A program made the translations under genes and the position numbers. From Bacteroidota bacterium (lineage in GTDB: Bacteria > Bacteroidota > Bacteroidia > AKYH767-A > OLB10), in NCBI GenBank assembly GCA_016721435.1, contig JADKIC010000017.1:24775-88774 (forward strand): DNA of 64,000 nt. Reading direction: 5' to 3'. Shown here piece by piece: positions 32,481-45,500 of the stretch. The notes beneath the pieces were generated by a model that was not told the origin of the DNA, searched no databases, and was given only the letters and a program-made list of their open reading frames with translations. Every line of letters begins with the position of its first letter. Within the stretch, counting starts at the first letter, position 1.

Positions 32481-33209
32481 TTTAATTATAGAATTTATCG
32501 TGTATTTGTAGTGAATTAGATCATTAATAATTGTTGCACTGGTTTCTAAAGTACAACCAGCCTCCATGCTGACAAGGGGGTAAATATTGACATAAGGAAT
32601 CAAAATAATACTTAAGGTTGATGGGCTTCAAGAGAAGAACTATACCCGTTTGACATCTGCATACAAGAAGGAAAGTCACCGCTACCATTACGTGAAGATG
32701 AGTTAATAACAAAATTCTGATCAGGTATAAACGACCGTTTGGCCTATTTCCAAAGTTCATAAATTTATCCCGAATCGTATTTGCGCTAAATAAAATGAGT
32801 GGATGGTTACTTCAATCCGTTGCTATAATGTTACTGAAAATAATTTTATCCTGCAATAACTCTATGAATCCCCTACAGTAATTATTAGTTTAATCCAAAA
32901 AATATCTAAATATAATACACCCTGGTTCCGTATTGCAATTCCAGCTTTTCAAAAGAACATCAACATAAAATAATCATACCTAATTAAATTTAAGGAAAAA
33001 GCGATACTTCATGCCGGCCTGTTTTTGAGGAAGTATATTCAAGAAAACAACTCCTGTATCAGACCTGAATTGAAGAAGTACAGAAGGATTCTATTCAGGT
33101 GATGAAAATCAAGAAAATCGATACTCATTCATCAGGACCCGAAATCCATCAAATAAGAAGCAAGCAGCTATTTAAGCAAGCGCTCCATTCATTCTTACAA
33201 CAGTAAAAT
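32481..33209. other. Intergenic region between paralogues, no gene seen
   Basis: About 730 AT-rich bases between the 3' end of paralogue B and the 5' end of paralogue A. No ORF with convincing content and no clear terminator hairpin or promoter consensus was found. Confidence 0.45.
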
Positions 33210-36200
33210 TTACGGATGCTCCGATCCAATAAAGTCAAAAATATTATTATCCACTATCGATTGATCCACGATATCTACAAATCCATCGCCGTTTAAGTCA
33301 GACACCACATACCCCGAACTGAAATTCGAGATGTCGTTATCCACTACACCCTGATCGAGAATATCGACAAACTCATCCTGCGGCATCAGATCTCCGCTGT
33401 AGAAAGCCCATACACCCGGTGCTATTTCCCGTTGATTGGAACCATAGGCCTGTGATGCTGCCGTAGTGAAATTATAGTTAGTAGTAGAACTAAAAGTAAT
33501 AAGGCCGGACCATGTCTGAATAACATTACGATGAAAAATGACGATATAACCATTCTTTCCAATCACTGAATCCGGAAAACTACAAGTTCCCGATCCCAGC
33601 GTATTTAATACCATTTCTCCTCCGCAAGTTTAGTTGTAGCAAATATCCCATCGCGCAATTCAACATGAACGGTATCACATTCATTCGAATTAAAACCGAC
33701 ACCGGCGTGGAGTAAAGTGGGCACCATCCCTCCGGTACCGTTGTAATAACCTTCCAGAAGCAGGGTGAGATTTAAAGTACCGTTACAGTTTTCATCTGTC
33801 AATCCATTGCAATTCTCATCTACTCCGTTATAACATATTTCATTGGCTCCAGGATAAATTGAAGAAGCAGCATCATTGCAATCGGTTGTATTCAACACAT
33901 ATCCTAACGGCTGTGAACAGGATAAAGAATCCATGGCAGTACTGCCGTACGCGTCACCATCAGCATCCACATGCCAGAGCAGTGGTGCAGGCAACTCCGT
34001 CACTTCCACCGGAACGCTTACTGATTCGCAAAAACCGTTGCTTACACTAACACTATAGATTCCACCGGTAACAGCGGTAATTGAAGCTGTTGTGGCACCC
34101 GTTGACCAAAGGTAGGTTTGTTCTATTCCAATACCTACTGCATCAATTTCATTCCAACCGGGTACGGCCGGAGAATTGATCGCAATCCGTATTTCAGCAA
34201 CGTTGAAGGTAGTCACAGGAAATGAAATATGTAACTTCCCTGATTGCGGTAATTGCGGAGAGGCGTTACCGGTATATACCACTTCGAACAAACCGGTGAC
34301 CGGGTTTTTTATATAGACAGTGTCTACCGCGCCGGGATTGTAGGTCTCATAAATATCAATAAAATTAACGGGTGCCGGATCATTGTAAAGGACTTGAATA
34401 TATTCCCTGGACATCCGGATCAAAACCGACCATGCTCCTGCAAATTTCCATAAGACGGATAAACATCAGGTGCTCCAAGGATCTGGTTCGCACTTCTATC
34501 GATTGTAGAAAATTCTGAACTGAACCCGGTAACGGAAACGCCATACCGCAATTCTGATATAGCAGCGGTGGTATCGGTATACAACGTAGCTGAATCACCG
34601 GAACAGAAATAAAATGATGCATCACTTAAAACAACCGGTATAGAAGGGTTTTCAACCACCTTGATGTAATGTGGTGCACTACTACTTGTACACCCGAGGT
34701 AATCACTCACAGTTACTGTATAATTACCGGTTGCAGCCGCGGAAATATAAGGTAAGGTTTCTCCTCCCGGCAGCCATTGAAAACCGAAAGCATACTCTTT
34801 GGCCGGGTTGTTCACGGCAGTTCCGTAATACAATGCAGAAACGTCGTTCACGAGCGGATAACTGAGTTCTTCAAAACGATAATACGCCAGTAAACCAGAA
34901 GCAGGAACTGAAACAGCTTCTACCATTCCCGATTGAATTTCAGCTGCTGATCTGGCTACGTTCCATATTCGCATTTCATCCATATCTCCTGTAAAAAAAT
35001 TGGGTGATTCAGCACCATTCGGTCTACCGATACTAAATGTACCTGCGTTAGGGAAAGCATTGGAAACATACGTGGAGGTACTTGTACTATTCACACCATC
35101 AATATACATTTTACCGGTACCGGGCAAAGTACTGTAATCTCTGACTACTGCGATATGATGCCAGTTCCCATCATTCACAGAAAGGGAACCGGAGATGGTG
35201 GAATTTCCATAGCCTGTAAAAGCAGGATTTCCATTTGCATCAATATAAAATGCACGCTCTCCTTCTTCCCACACCTCATCATTGTCACTACTGATAAGTA
35301 TTCCTTCTGAAGAACCGGTGGTTCGGACCCATGCTTCAATAGTAAAACTTGCAGTGTTGAGATTTGTAATGTCGGCACCCAGATTGAACCATTGATTGAT
35401 ACCATTAAATTGTCCGGCAAGATTAACAGGGTCGGCAAATAAATTCAAATAATCTCCCTGACATAAAATACTGCCGGTATCTTCAGCCAGAATATTCACC
35501 GGAGCCGGGAAATGCTCCACCACCTGTGCCTCGCAATTACTAATACAACTACCATCGGCTGTCACGCTGATCGTATATGTCCCACTACTCAAACCTGTAA
35601 CTGCCGATGTAGTAGCACCGGTACTCCACAAAAATGAATACTGGGTGGTATGACCTGTTACCGTAGCGGGCTGAGCAATTAAATTTTTAATTGTTGTTCC
35701 ATCAACATCACTAATCATCACCACAGGAATAGTAATGGCATACTGATTTACAGCACCCATATTTATTGGAGCTCCTGGGACATTGTTCACGATAATTACA
35801 CCAATGGCACCTGCATTTTGAGCATGGTAGGCTTTGAGTTCATAGAAGCAAGTACCTCTGTCAATCAACGCTACTTTGCCTGCAAATGTTCCGGCAGGAT
35901 AAGGGGCACAACCGAAATCGGGGTTGGAAAAATATATAATATCACCGTTAACAGGATTAGAAATCACATCAGGACCAAACAAAGCCTGACCAATTTGAAA
36001 TGAATAATTTCCGGGAGATGTGATTTTAAATTTTAATGAATTATTGTCAACAGCAACAGACGCTGTTCCATTATTGGCTCCATTGCATATAATACTACCA
36101 TTACAAGTAATAGCGGGAATTATTTGAGGCAACAACGTGCCCGGAGTAAAAGCAACTCCTCCAAAGGCGGTATTAGAGGCCGCGGTCGCAAGTAGTGTTC

Positions 36201-37319
36201 CTACGGCATTCAAAGCAGAACCATCTGCAGTAATTGCTGCAGGTGCAGCAACATTTAATGACAGATCTGTAAATTTATAAAGTTTATTGGGTTTTGCATT
36301 GATGGTATTTGCTGTGATATACAAATCAACATTACCCGTACAGGGATTGAATTGCCCAGTGACACCAAACACATTTCCTGACAAACTACCACGCGCGGTC
36401 CAGGACGCTCCTCCATCTATAGAAGTATATTTCAGCAAACCTGTTGGGGCCGTATTAAAAGAAGCGACATAGAGCACATCGGGACTTCCGTTACCATCGA
36501 GATCAATAAACACATAGGAATAGGGATCACCGGTAGTCGTGAGAAAGCCAGGAGATTAGCGAGGGCTTGCGTTCCGGTAACGGGTAATCCATTGCCCACT
36601 TTCGCCAGACGATTACTTCCGGCACCGGTGGTGGTGTACAGTTGATTATTGAAAATACCAATTCCTCTGGAATTCACAGCCGACAAATTCGTAGCTGCAT
36701 TAACGTTACCTTGCTGCACATATCCAATACCAACTGTACCCGGAGCACCGGCAGTCCAGTAAGCAGATCCATTTATCGTAATGGCTGAACGGATGGCCGT
36801 GCCGGAATGCGCAGTAAAAAGTGTTGTTTTGGTATCAGGAGTTCCATTTGAATTAATTCTTCCTATTACACGTGTATTCACAGGGAAAGTGGCTGCATTG
36901 CTACTTGCTACCGCTGCTGTTCCTGCACCGGTGTTATAGCCAACAAGTGTAAGAAAGCGACGGTCGGACGATAAATTCAAAAACCCCTCAGAAGTGGCTG
37001 TTCCGCTTTGGGTCAATGCCCGGTCAAACACTCCGGTTCCTCCCACCGCGGAAGAAGGCAATGTGGTTACGAGTGTGCCCGTTTGAGAACCGGATGAGAA
37101 ATCAAATTCCTTTATAGAAACGATAGTGGCAGCTGATGTTAACGTTCCGCTTCCATCACCTACGACCAACACAGCCAGCTTACCCGGCGTAAACTGACCA
37201 TATGCAGGATAGAGATAAAGGCTCAGGAGAAAGTACCAGAGTACACTGTACCTTTTTAATTTTAAACCGGCACCTTCCTTAGCAATACAATTTTTAACAT
37301 TACACATATCAATATTCAC
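33210..37319 (-). CDS. Giant multidomain secreted protein B, paralogue of A (three frameshifts)
   Basis: Same order as protein A but without the HYR/carbohydrate-binding block and the tandem duplication. After a hydrophobic signal (YSVLWYFLLSLYLYPAYGQ) come the FTPGKLAVLVVGDG propeller-like domain, a PA domain (ALFGPDVISNPVNGDIIYFS... LIDRGTC), a LamG domain (FTIEAWVRTTG ... FTGDMDEMRIWN) and a discoidin-like segment. One MopE motif (TDCNDAASSIYPGANEICYN), the 'EGYYNG' domain and the EF-hand-like end DLNGDGFVDIVDQSIVDNNI follow. Frame breaks lie near 36548, 34425 and 33612, each in segments that align with protein A in another frame. The start is uncertain: ATG 37319 or 37307. Tandem duplication of a whole gene is the likely origin of the pair. 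Confidence 0.8.
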
Positions 37320-37566
37320 TTTAACTTTTTTACTTCCATTACTGATGACGACTCCGCGTCAGGAATTTCATCAATTTAATTCTTTATTAGATGAACTTAC
37401 TTCAGAAAAAAGTTCTTCAGGTCGATTCATCTGCATTTATACGAGAAACACCCAGTGACAAGTTACAAAATCAGTGTAGATTTTGCAAACAATTATTACA
37501 AAAATTATTTCACTTTTTGGAAGACTTTCCTGACCAAATCCTCCACTGTCTGTTTACTGCATATCA

Positions 37567-40500
37567 TCAAACAGGTATTGCACTAATTTCACTATTTCGA
37601 TCTTTACAGAATAGAATTTTATGGCTTTGTAAAATCAAAAATACAGTACTTCCATTAAAGAAGACCGGATGGTTACTCCAGGTTTCAATCGTATTCCGAT
37701 GCCTTACCACAATATAATAACTGCCCGGAGCAGGATAAAAAGGAACTACGGCAAAACCATTGCGTAAGAGTAAAGCAGATGCAGTACTCACCGGATTATA
37801 AGGAGCGAGCGTCTGACGCAACTCTACCATTACAGAATCAACTGCTGTAGGATTAATGTGCAACCCTTCGTTAAATAAATTCGGTATCATAAATCCATTG
37901 CCCTGATAATATCCTTCAACGAATAATTTCAATTGAAAGGCTCCTGATCCACAGCCTTCGTCAATGATATTATTACAATTATCATCGATGCTATTGACAC
38001 ATTGTTCCTGTAATCCGGGATTCACTGCAGCCAACGCATCATTGCAATCATCATTATTGAAAACGAATCCTGAAAGCGCAAAACACGCAACGGAGTCCAC
38101 CGCTGCATCCCCGTATCCATCACTATCTGCATCTCTGTAAAAGGTGAGACCATAACTGCAGGAACCATTGTCTTGTGTAGCGAGTGAACTGTAGTTACAA
38201 GCATTTACATCTAAACATCCCGGGACATCAAAAAACACTATCATTGGCAATATTGATAAAATAGGTTTCTGCTTTTGTAAACACATCCGCGGCTACTTCA
38301 ATAGCAATCTTTCTGCCGGGTATATCATCAAAAGGAGGATGTATACCACCCCAGATTCTTGACAAGGAAGATTCATCTGCAGCATCCTGATAAGTGGCCC
38401 ACTGCAAATCGATATCTACACTTGGTCCATTTTCAAAAACGAGAAACTCATCACCGGCAGCATGAAAGACACCCATTCCACCCGGGAAATAATTATCGCC
38501 GGTGAAGTCGGTCAATATTTCTGCAGCAGCTCTGGAATACGTAGAATGCCCGGATAAGTAACCGGCAAATGGTGGTGTAACAAAGGAGGGACGCTGATAG
38601 GGTAACCAGTTTTCAGCGAGTATCCAACCCACGCCTGCTACATCAGTATCTACATTATTTATTGCCGTATGTCCACGCCATGCTTTCACTTTTATCTTAC
38701 CTACATTGGCTCCTCCCGCTGCGAGAGCATCTCCCGGATGCACCACTTCAATATAACCCGGAATTAAAGGTAAGCCCGCGGGGTGATAACTGGAATCAGC
38801 CGGATTCGTGCTCTGCCCCAACTCAGCCATTGCACGAATAGCAGAAATAGGTCGGGGGGAATCATACCAACCTTTTATTCCCCAGATGGAAACGGCTACA
38901 TCATGCATTGCGCCACCCAATGCAAAATATCCTTTCACGCTCCACTCTAAATCATCCAGTACCGGACCAGCCCCTTTGTATTGTTTTGTCTCGAGCGGAT
39001 GATCTGAAACATAATTAAAAATCGTGAACCAATGTCCGGGAGGTGTTTCAGATTCCGGTCCATCTGCCCAGAACTCGGCAAGGATGCGGGCAAAGTCACC
39101 CCGCTTAACCATATTAGGTGCATAGGGCAATCCGGTAGCGGGATTTACGGCATGTCCGACATTCGTTGTTCCTCCACCAATCAGATTATAAAATGACGGA
39201 TAGGCGGAAGCGTTAGCCGGCAATACATTCCGGTTACCCTGTGTTGCAGGAGAGATATCCCACATCGTTGTATCGGCAGGATCAAGATGAGATGACCAAA
39301 CCGACACCAGTGCATGTCCCCATGGGTACTGAGAAGAGGTTCCTGAGCCATCGAGCTGAAGTTCAGGTGGCGTTCCGGGGTCGCGATAAACTTTATAGTT
39401 AAACCCATTGCGTTGATTCACCACCATATCATCCGGTGAGAGCGCGAAAGGAACTACCTGTCCCCATTCGGGACTTAAGAAAGGCGGTGTAGCTCCCGGA
39501 ATCTGATTGCCGCTTTGATCAATGAAAAGATCCAGGGTGAGGGGTTGCCAGCGATTCAGATTTGTCATAGTTGGATTGCCGGGAACATCCACATTCAATG
39601 GAGGGTTGACAGGGGCATAACTGGTATTGGCGTAACTATTCTGTTCATTGGAACCGTCCTGTAAACCAAATGCAATATAGCAAGCTGCGATATAATTTCC
39701 GAGCGCACGGGCGTCACCGGAGGCATAGTTCGTTCCCGTGAAGGCTTTATCATATCCCAATGAATCCATATGCACATCGTAAGCCTGCATCAATAACGAA
39801 GCTTGAGGAGAACCTGCAAAGCGATGTTTGAGCAACCGGTACGATGCATAACTGATAGCTTTTCGACGGTCACCTTCCACATCTGCAGAAGCTGGAATCC
39901 CGGTATATGCGCAGGTATAGGTTCCTACGGTTTTTCCAAGCAGAAATTCTATGGCATTGTTATCATAAGCTGCCCATGCATCCCACATGGCGGAAGAATG
40001 ATGAAAGAGATTTCGGGCGTGAACTGTAGGGCGTGCAAAATCCTTACGGATGGACGCCAATAATAATTCATTCCACTGGCGCGCAACATTCAGGTTTAAA
40101 CTAACGGTAGGGTAAGCCGAAGAGGGTGCACAATTCGGATCAGGGTTTGTAGGACAAGGATCACAGGCATCCGCCAATCCATCCTGATCATAATCTGAAG
40201 GAGTAGGAGCGAGTTCACAACTATCATTCATAAACACACCGTAGCCCGCACACCAGCCCGACACAAAATCCTTGAGGCCATCGTTGTTGATATCGATCCA
40301 GGCAAAGTCATAATTATTATCAGCCCAGGGGTAGATGGTGGATCCATACACATCAACGAACACGCCATTATCGTTACGATAAATCGCCATTCTACGACCA
40401 CTGTTGCAAGGCGGAATATCTACATCCACATCGGCCACTCCGATATCCAGATCTCCATCCAAATCAAGATCGGCAGCATGTACATTACCTCCAAAACCAT

Positions 40501-41569
40501 TTGATGAACCGAAGTTAAGATTGGTTTTAGTAACGGTAAGGCTCACATTGGGAACGAATGCCGTTGTCCTCAATAAATAATCACTGCCATCATCCACCAC
40601 GAACACATCGAGTTTACCATCCAGATCGAAATCAGCAATTTCAAACATATAGGGCGCGCTGGTTGGAACCAGGTTCTGCCAGTTGGTGAAATTCCCTGTT
40701 CCATTGTTGAAAAGCACCAAAACACCGCGGGCATTCCAGGGTGCCACATTATAGAGTGTAGAATTTTTAACGATATCATTGTCGCCATCATTATCCATAT
40801 CTCTGATCTGACAAGCCGTTCCGAATGCTGAATTTCTCAGATTACCTAAACGTGCAGCACTTTCATTGGTGAAATAGCCTGTGCCGTTATTGATCAGCAA
40901 ATAATCCTGCGATACTCCTCCCGAACCACTTTGTCTGTAATTGACAAAATAAATGTCCATGTGATTATCGCCTGTCACATCACCGCCCCATACCGCACAA
41001 AAGCGCACAGGATCTTCTGTTAATGCCGGAAAACGCGTGGAAGACTCGTCTATAAAGCCCAGCCAGTTGCCCAATGAATCGGCACCACGGTTTCTGAAAT
41101 ATTGCGGTTGTTGTAAAAAAGTATTTGCAATCACCACATCCTTCCAGTTGTCGCCGTCAAAATCTCCAATAAAAACATCTCTGGCAAAACTCACCGTGCT
41201 TATAAACTCAGGAGCATAAAACGTAGTTTGATCTGTCAGGATACCGTTAATATTCATCAGCAACAATGTTGATTTACCGGGCTGAGTCGGACTTGAAAAA
41301 GGCTGTTTACGCACTACGATCAAATCCTCTCTTCCGTCATTATTCAGATCAGCCGCCCACATATCTTTTTCTTCACCATCACTTGTTGCCACGGAGGTTA
41401 CCGTAAGTCTTGTGGTTGAAGCATTCTCCCAACTCAGCCATTGCGCAGGGCTTTCCGTAGTAAGAAAAAGCAAAAAGAAAAAAACAAGCGATTGAAGATG
41501 TTTAAATTTTGATGGAAGGGTATAAATGAAAATAGTACCATACGAGTAGGGACGACCGTTGTTTTTCAT
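37567..41569 (-). CDS. Vanadium haloperoxidase/PAP2-type protein with FG-GAP repeats and MopE module (frameshift)
   Basis: A signal peptide (SLVFFFLLFLTTESPAQ) leads into FG-GAP/VCBS repeats (DLNNDGREDLIVV, DFDGDNWKDVVIAN, DLDLDGDLDIGVADVD; about 40-450). A calcium-rich linker (DYDQDGLADACDPCP) leads into a haloperoxidase-like domain. That domain holds all three PAP2/haloperoxidase motifs: K-x6-RP (KGWYDSPRP, near 900), the SGH motif (YLSGHSTYSRAA, near 1006) and SR-x5-H (SRIWGGIHPP, near 1071). After a frame break near 38240-38280 the protein continues with GCLDVNACNYSSLATQDNGS, a MopE motif and the 'EGYYQG' domain, but lacks the EF-hand-like end. ATG 41569 is preferred over 41629. Either halide oxidation or phosphatase activity is possible. 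Confidence 0.82.
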
Positions 41570-41769
41570 TTCCGAAGATGATTGAGGATAAGCCTTTTTC
41601 AAATTTATCAATTTGTTTGGGAATGACAATTAATTTCACCCACGAAAAAACGTCGTTCACCTAATCATGGATAATATTTTTTTAGGACATTCATCCGGTT
41701 TCAATTTTTTGCCTATGCCAGGGACCAGAAGAATTCTTCAGGAGACATGGAAGAAAATAGTAGTTAAAA

Positions 41770-42201
41770 CTAACCTGCTTTCTTTTGAAACCCGGACCAG
41801 ATTCTCATCACTATCCATCCCATCAAAGCACCAATACTGTTCGCAAGGAAATCCACCCAGTCAGCAATGCGATCACTTAAAATATAGCCTTGATACAATT
41901 CAATCAGTCCTCCATAAATGGCCCCGGAAAAAAGGGGTATGCTGAATTGATTTCTGGTCCACCTTGTTTCAACAGGCATTTTAGAAAAACTATAAGTAAA
42001 GAGTATTACATATACCGCATAAAAAATAAAATGTGCGACTTTATCCGGTGCGAATAAATCAAAAAGTTGTGGAATGGTAAAAGAGGGTGGAGTTATTGTA
42101 CTCAGAACAAGAATTAACAAAGCCCAGCTAATGCCGGGCCAGTTATACTTTAGGAATGATTTATTCAGCGAATCAGGCACCGACCAATGCTTTGTAGGCA
42201 T
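41770..42201 (-). CDS. VanZ-like integral membrane protein
   Basis: A 143-aa protein with about four hydrophobic segments and the VanZ signature: DKVAHFIFYAVYVILF in the middle, then AIYGGLIELYQGYI and RIADWVDFLANSIGALMGW. VanZ-family proteins are inner-membrane proteins of mostly unknown role; the name comes from teicoplanin resistance. Its start overlaps the end of gcvH by 29 bases, so the two are co-transcribed. A VanZ-like gene directly after sprA-gcvH is the usual arrangement in Bacteroidota. Intact. Confidence 0.85.
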   Translation of the reverse strand: MPTKHWSVPDSLNKSFLKYNWPGISWALLILVLSTITPPSFTIPQLFDLFAPDKVAHFIFYAVYVILFTYSFSKMPVETRWTRNQFSIPLFSGAIYGGLIELYQGYILSDRIADWVDFLANSIGALMGWIVMRIWSGFQKKAG

Positions 42202-42553
42202 CAGCAGTTAAAAGATCCGCCAATTGTGATGCATCAGAATATTTCACTTTTACCATCCAGCCTTCGCCATAAGGATCTTTATTTACCAGCTCAGGTTGCG
42301 CTTCTAATTTCGAATTCAACTCCAGTACTTCTCCGGTTACAGGCATAAAAAGATCAGAGACCGTCTTCACTGCTTCCACTGTTCCGAATATGGATTCTCT
42401 GTCTACCGTCTCCCCTACTGTTTCAATTTCGACATAAACGATATCACCTAATTCGCCTTGTGCAAAGTCTGTGATACCAATGGTGGCGATGTCACCTTCC
42501 ACCCTGATCCATTCATGATCCTTGGTGTACTTAAGTTCTGCTGGAATATTCAT
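42173..42553 (-). CDS. gcvH: Glycine cleavage system H protein
   Basis: A 126-aa lipoyl carrier that shuttles the aminomethyl group between the P, T and L proteins of the glycine cleavage complex. The lipoylated lysine is Lys63 in FGTVEAVKTVSDLF. The N-terminal YTKDHEWIRVEG and the C-terminal PYGEGWMVKVK are also typical. It is intact and lies 35 bases after the sprA stop codon. A -7 box in that gap suggests its own promoter. Confidence 0.96.
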   Translation of the reverse strand: MNIPAELKYTKDHEWIRVEGDIATIGITDFAQGELGDIVYVEIETVGETVDRESIFGTVEAVKTVSDLFMPVTGEVLELNSKLEAQPELVNKDPYGEGWMVKVKYSDASQLADLLTADAYKALVGA

Positions 42554-42567
42554 AATTTTTATTTGCT

Positions 42568-42575
42568 CAAAAATA
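42568..42575 (-). promoter_or_regulatory. -7 element of gcvH
   Basis: The minus strand reads TATTTTTG, matching TAnnTTTG, about 14 bases before the gcvH ATG and inside the sprA-gcvH gap. Confidence 0.55.
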
Positions 42576-42588
42576 ACATTTTCATTGA

Positions 42589-45500
42589 TTACTGCGATAA
42601 GGAGAATCGGACTTCCACGCCGGTGAGGATATTGGAAGTAGGGAACGATGTGGAAATCACAGGAGTATTTATCGTTTGTTCATAGAAAAGACGAATATTC
42701 AATCGTTCGTTGACGGCATAATCTGCCGCTCCTTTGATGGAATAAACATTAAGACCGGCTGTAGGTTGGTTCACACCTTCCAGAAGACGGCGGATAATCG
42801 TAATATTTCGACGTGCTGAGAAGTCCGCTGTCAGGTTGAGGCTGTTACTGGAAACCTTTTTCTTACCGGAAATGCCAAACGGCAAACGGAACTTAGGCAT
42901 TCTATAGCCGAATCCCAAAACAATTTCATTTCCCTTCACTTCCGTAATCTGAACACCGGCATAGGTCAATGAAACATTGCGGTCGCGACGGAATTCCGCC
43001 CTTGTTTGCATGTTGTTTTTCCAGGTAACATCTACTCCTATCAGCGGACCAAATTGTTCGCTCATCGAAATTTGCGCCAGCTCCCGGCGTGGTATAAAGT
43101 TACCTGAGATATCTTTCACAAGCGGGAAAGGGGCATCTACATACGTAATATTTCGCTGGAAGGAGTTCACATTATAGGTCGCTCTATAGCTATGCGAAAG
43201 ATTTACACTATTGAACAACTTCTTAAACAGCGGCAATTTACTTAAACCGTCGTAGGTAATTCTCCAGTTTGGCAGAGGAATCCTAGGGAACACATTTAAA
43301 TCAACACCTGTAGGTGATTTCCCGGTATAGGCTGCAAGAAATGCCAACGCCAATACTTCCTGTTGCACACCACCATATCCATCGTTATATACCACACCAA
43401 AAGTGTCCGGATCTCCAAAGCCCACCGAATTCGGATTTTCCGAGGCTAATCTTTCCGAAATGATCTTCCGGAAATCATTGAAATTTTCGAAAGTTTTACT
43501 GGAATAGGTCGTCTTATCATCTTTCACGAAAGCGGTTCCCCATCCAATCACGGAGATACTGAAGTTACCCGTTTCCGTTACACCCTGTGATTCAAATCGA
43601 GTTCCGTTGTATCGGAAAAATTCTGAGTTGTTCCTGCTGAATTGCCTGTTCATCGTGAGCTCCACTTTCATTCCCGTGAAGGGTTCTATTGAAGCCCTAC
43701 CTGAAAAATTAGAAGAGTACGTTCTTGTCAATGGATTATTCAGCGTTGAATCGGAAGTGATCCATCCATCTCTTACAGCACGCTCCCTGATATCTTTTGT
43801 GATCCTAAAGTAAATCCATAGCCGGGAGAGCTATTGTTCAGATCCTGTCCGAGGACATCGGAGTAATTGACGTATCCGGCAAAGTAGTACCAGTATTCTC
43901 GCTGTAGGTAAATCCAAGCGTTTTAACACCCATTATCATTCTGCCGATGAAGCGTACAGCATCAGGAATTTGACCAGGCTGTTTGATTTTAGGAGGTTTC
44001 TTTCCTTTGAGTGAATCAGGAAGCTGAGCACTGAATGAATCCGGAACCTGTCCCTTAATATCTTTTTTTACCTCTGCCTTTGGCTTTGGTGCAGGCTTGG
44101 GTTTTGGAGAATTGATTTTCTTTAAAAACGGTATCTTATTATACAGCGTAGTCATGGTGAAATTCCCATTCAACTGCCTCGTATTCGAATTCTGAATCGT
44201 ATTTCCTGTTCGGGGATCCGTCGTGAATGCTCCGGCCGTATTTCGCAGGAATTGTCCTGCCGTCCAGCTGTAGTTAAACCCGTAACGGGCATTCACTGAT
44301 ATCCAGTCGAGGAGCGGGAATTTATTCAATGGCACCTGATAGGAAACATTTCCGGTGTGCTGATAATTTTTATTTCTTCCGAGAAGGAAGTTCTTACCCC
44401 ATATATTACTCTGGATAGAATCTCTGTCTTCCTTGGTATCTATTTTTCCTTCCGGCTCATCAACGACAGAGTAATTATTGGCATTAAAGTCTATTTTGAT
44501 ACTGCGGGTCAGATCCAGCTTGAAGTCATAGATCCTTCGCATTTCAAAATTCTTATTGAAGAAAGTATCGCGAATGATATCACTGTACCCGGTATTGTTA
44601 CGGAATAGTTTTTCCCCGTACATGCGGGTAACATCGGTACGGAAATTTAAACTGGTCGGAATAAGGTTCAGGTTGATGTCTTTAATCAGCTTCAGGTGCT
44701 TGGACTTCATCGCTTGCGTTTTTGCAAAAGGAGCGATGTATTTAGGAGTCGTATTGTAATTATAACCAATAGCTCCCCGATGGGTTTTTACTAAATCGTA
44801 TTCAATATTAATATCTCTGTGAAAGATCTCGTCATAGCCGTAGCTGAAATTGAAATTTTCAATATCGTAAACTTTGGTTTCCTGTAGCCCCGGCACCTCT
44901 GTTCTTTTTAACATTGGTGAAGTTAATGCTCTTGTTCTGGGTATAATCCTGTGAGCGTTTCTTTATTTCTCTCTTTTCCTTTTTACTTTCGGCTTCATCG
45001 AGTGACTTGGTGAAGAGCACGTCCTGATCCAGCGGATCATAAACAGGGTTACGGACAATCGTTCCATAGTTCACATACATCGGAATATCCAGATTGGCTT
45101 TTGCCGGAAGGAATTTTCCGAGATAGAGTGATGATGTAACGTTGAATGTTGTTTCACTGTTTACCGGTCGTTCACTTACTTTTTGATCCAGTGGTCCGAA
45201 GCCGGCTGATTTATGCTGCCCGGCGACGGTAAGATTTCCAATATCTGCCAGTTTCGCATTGACGCGGGCGTTAGCAGCCCAACCTCCTTTCTTACTAAAG
45301 TCGGTTAATCGCAATTCATTTACCCAGACTTCACCGCACTTGGGTTGTCCGTCATCACCTCCGGGCGCGAGCGGATCCAGCTTCGGATTTCGAATACCCA
45401 CCATGATGGATCGCACAGAACTGAGAGAAGGATTACCTCTTACCGTAAACTTTCGGTTAGAGCCACTTTCCAATTCCGAATAAACACTCGTAATATTTAA

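Noticed and set aside
32524..32760. Minus-strand frame upstream of giant protein A
   Set aside because: Short, without signal peptide or conserved motif; treated as non-coding.
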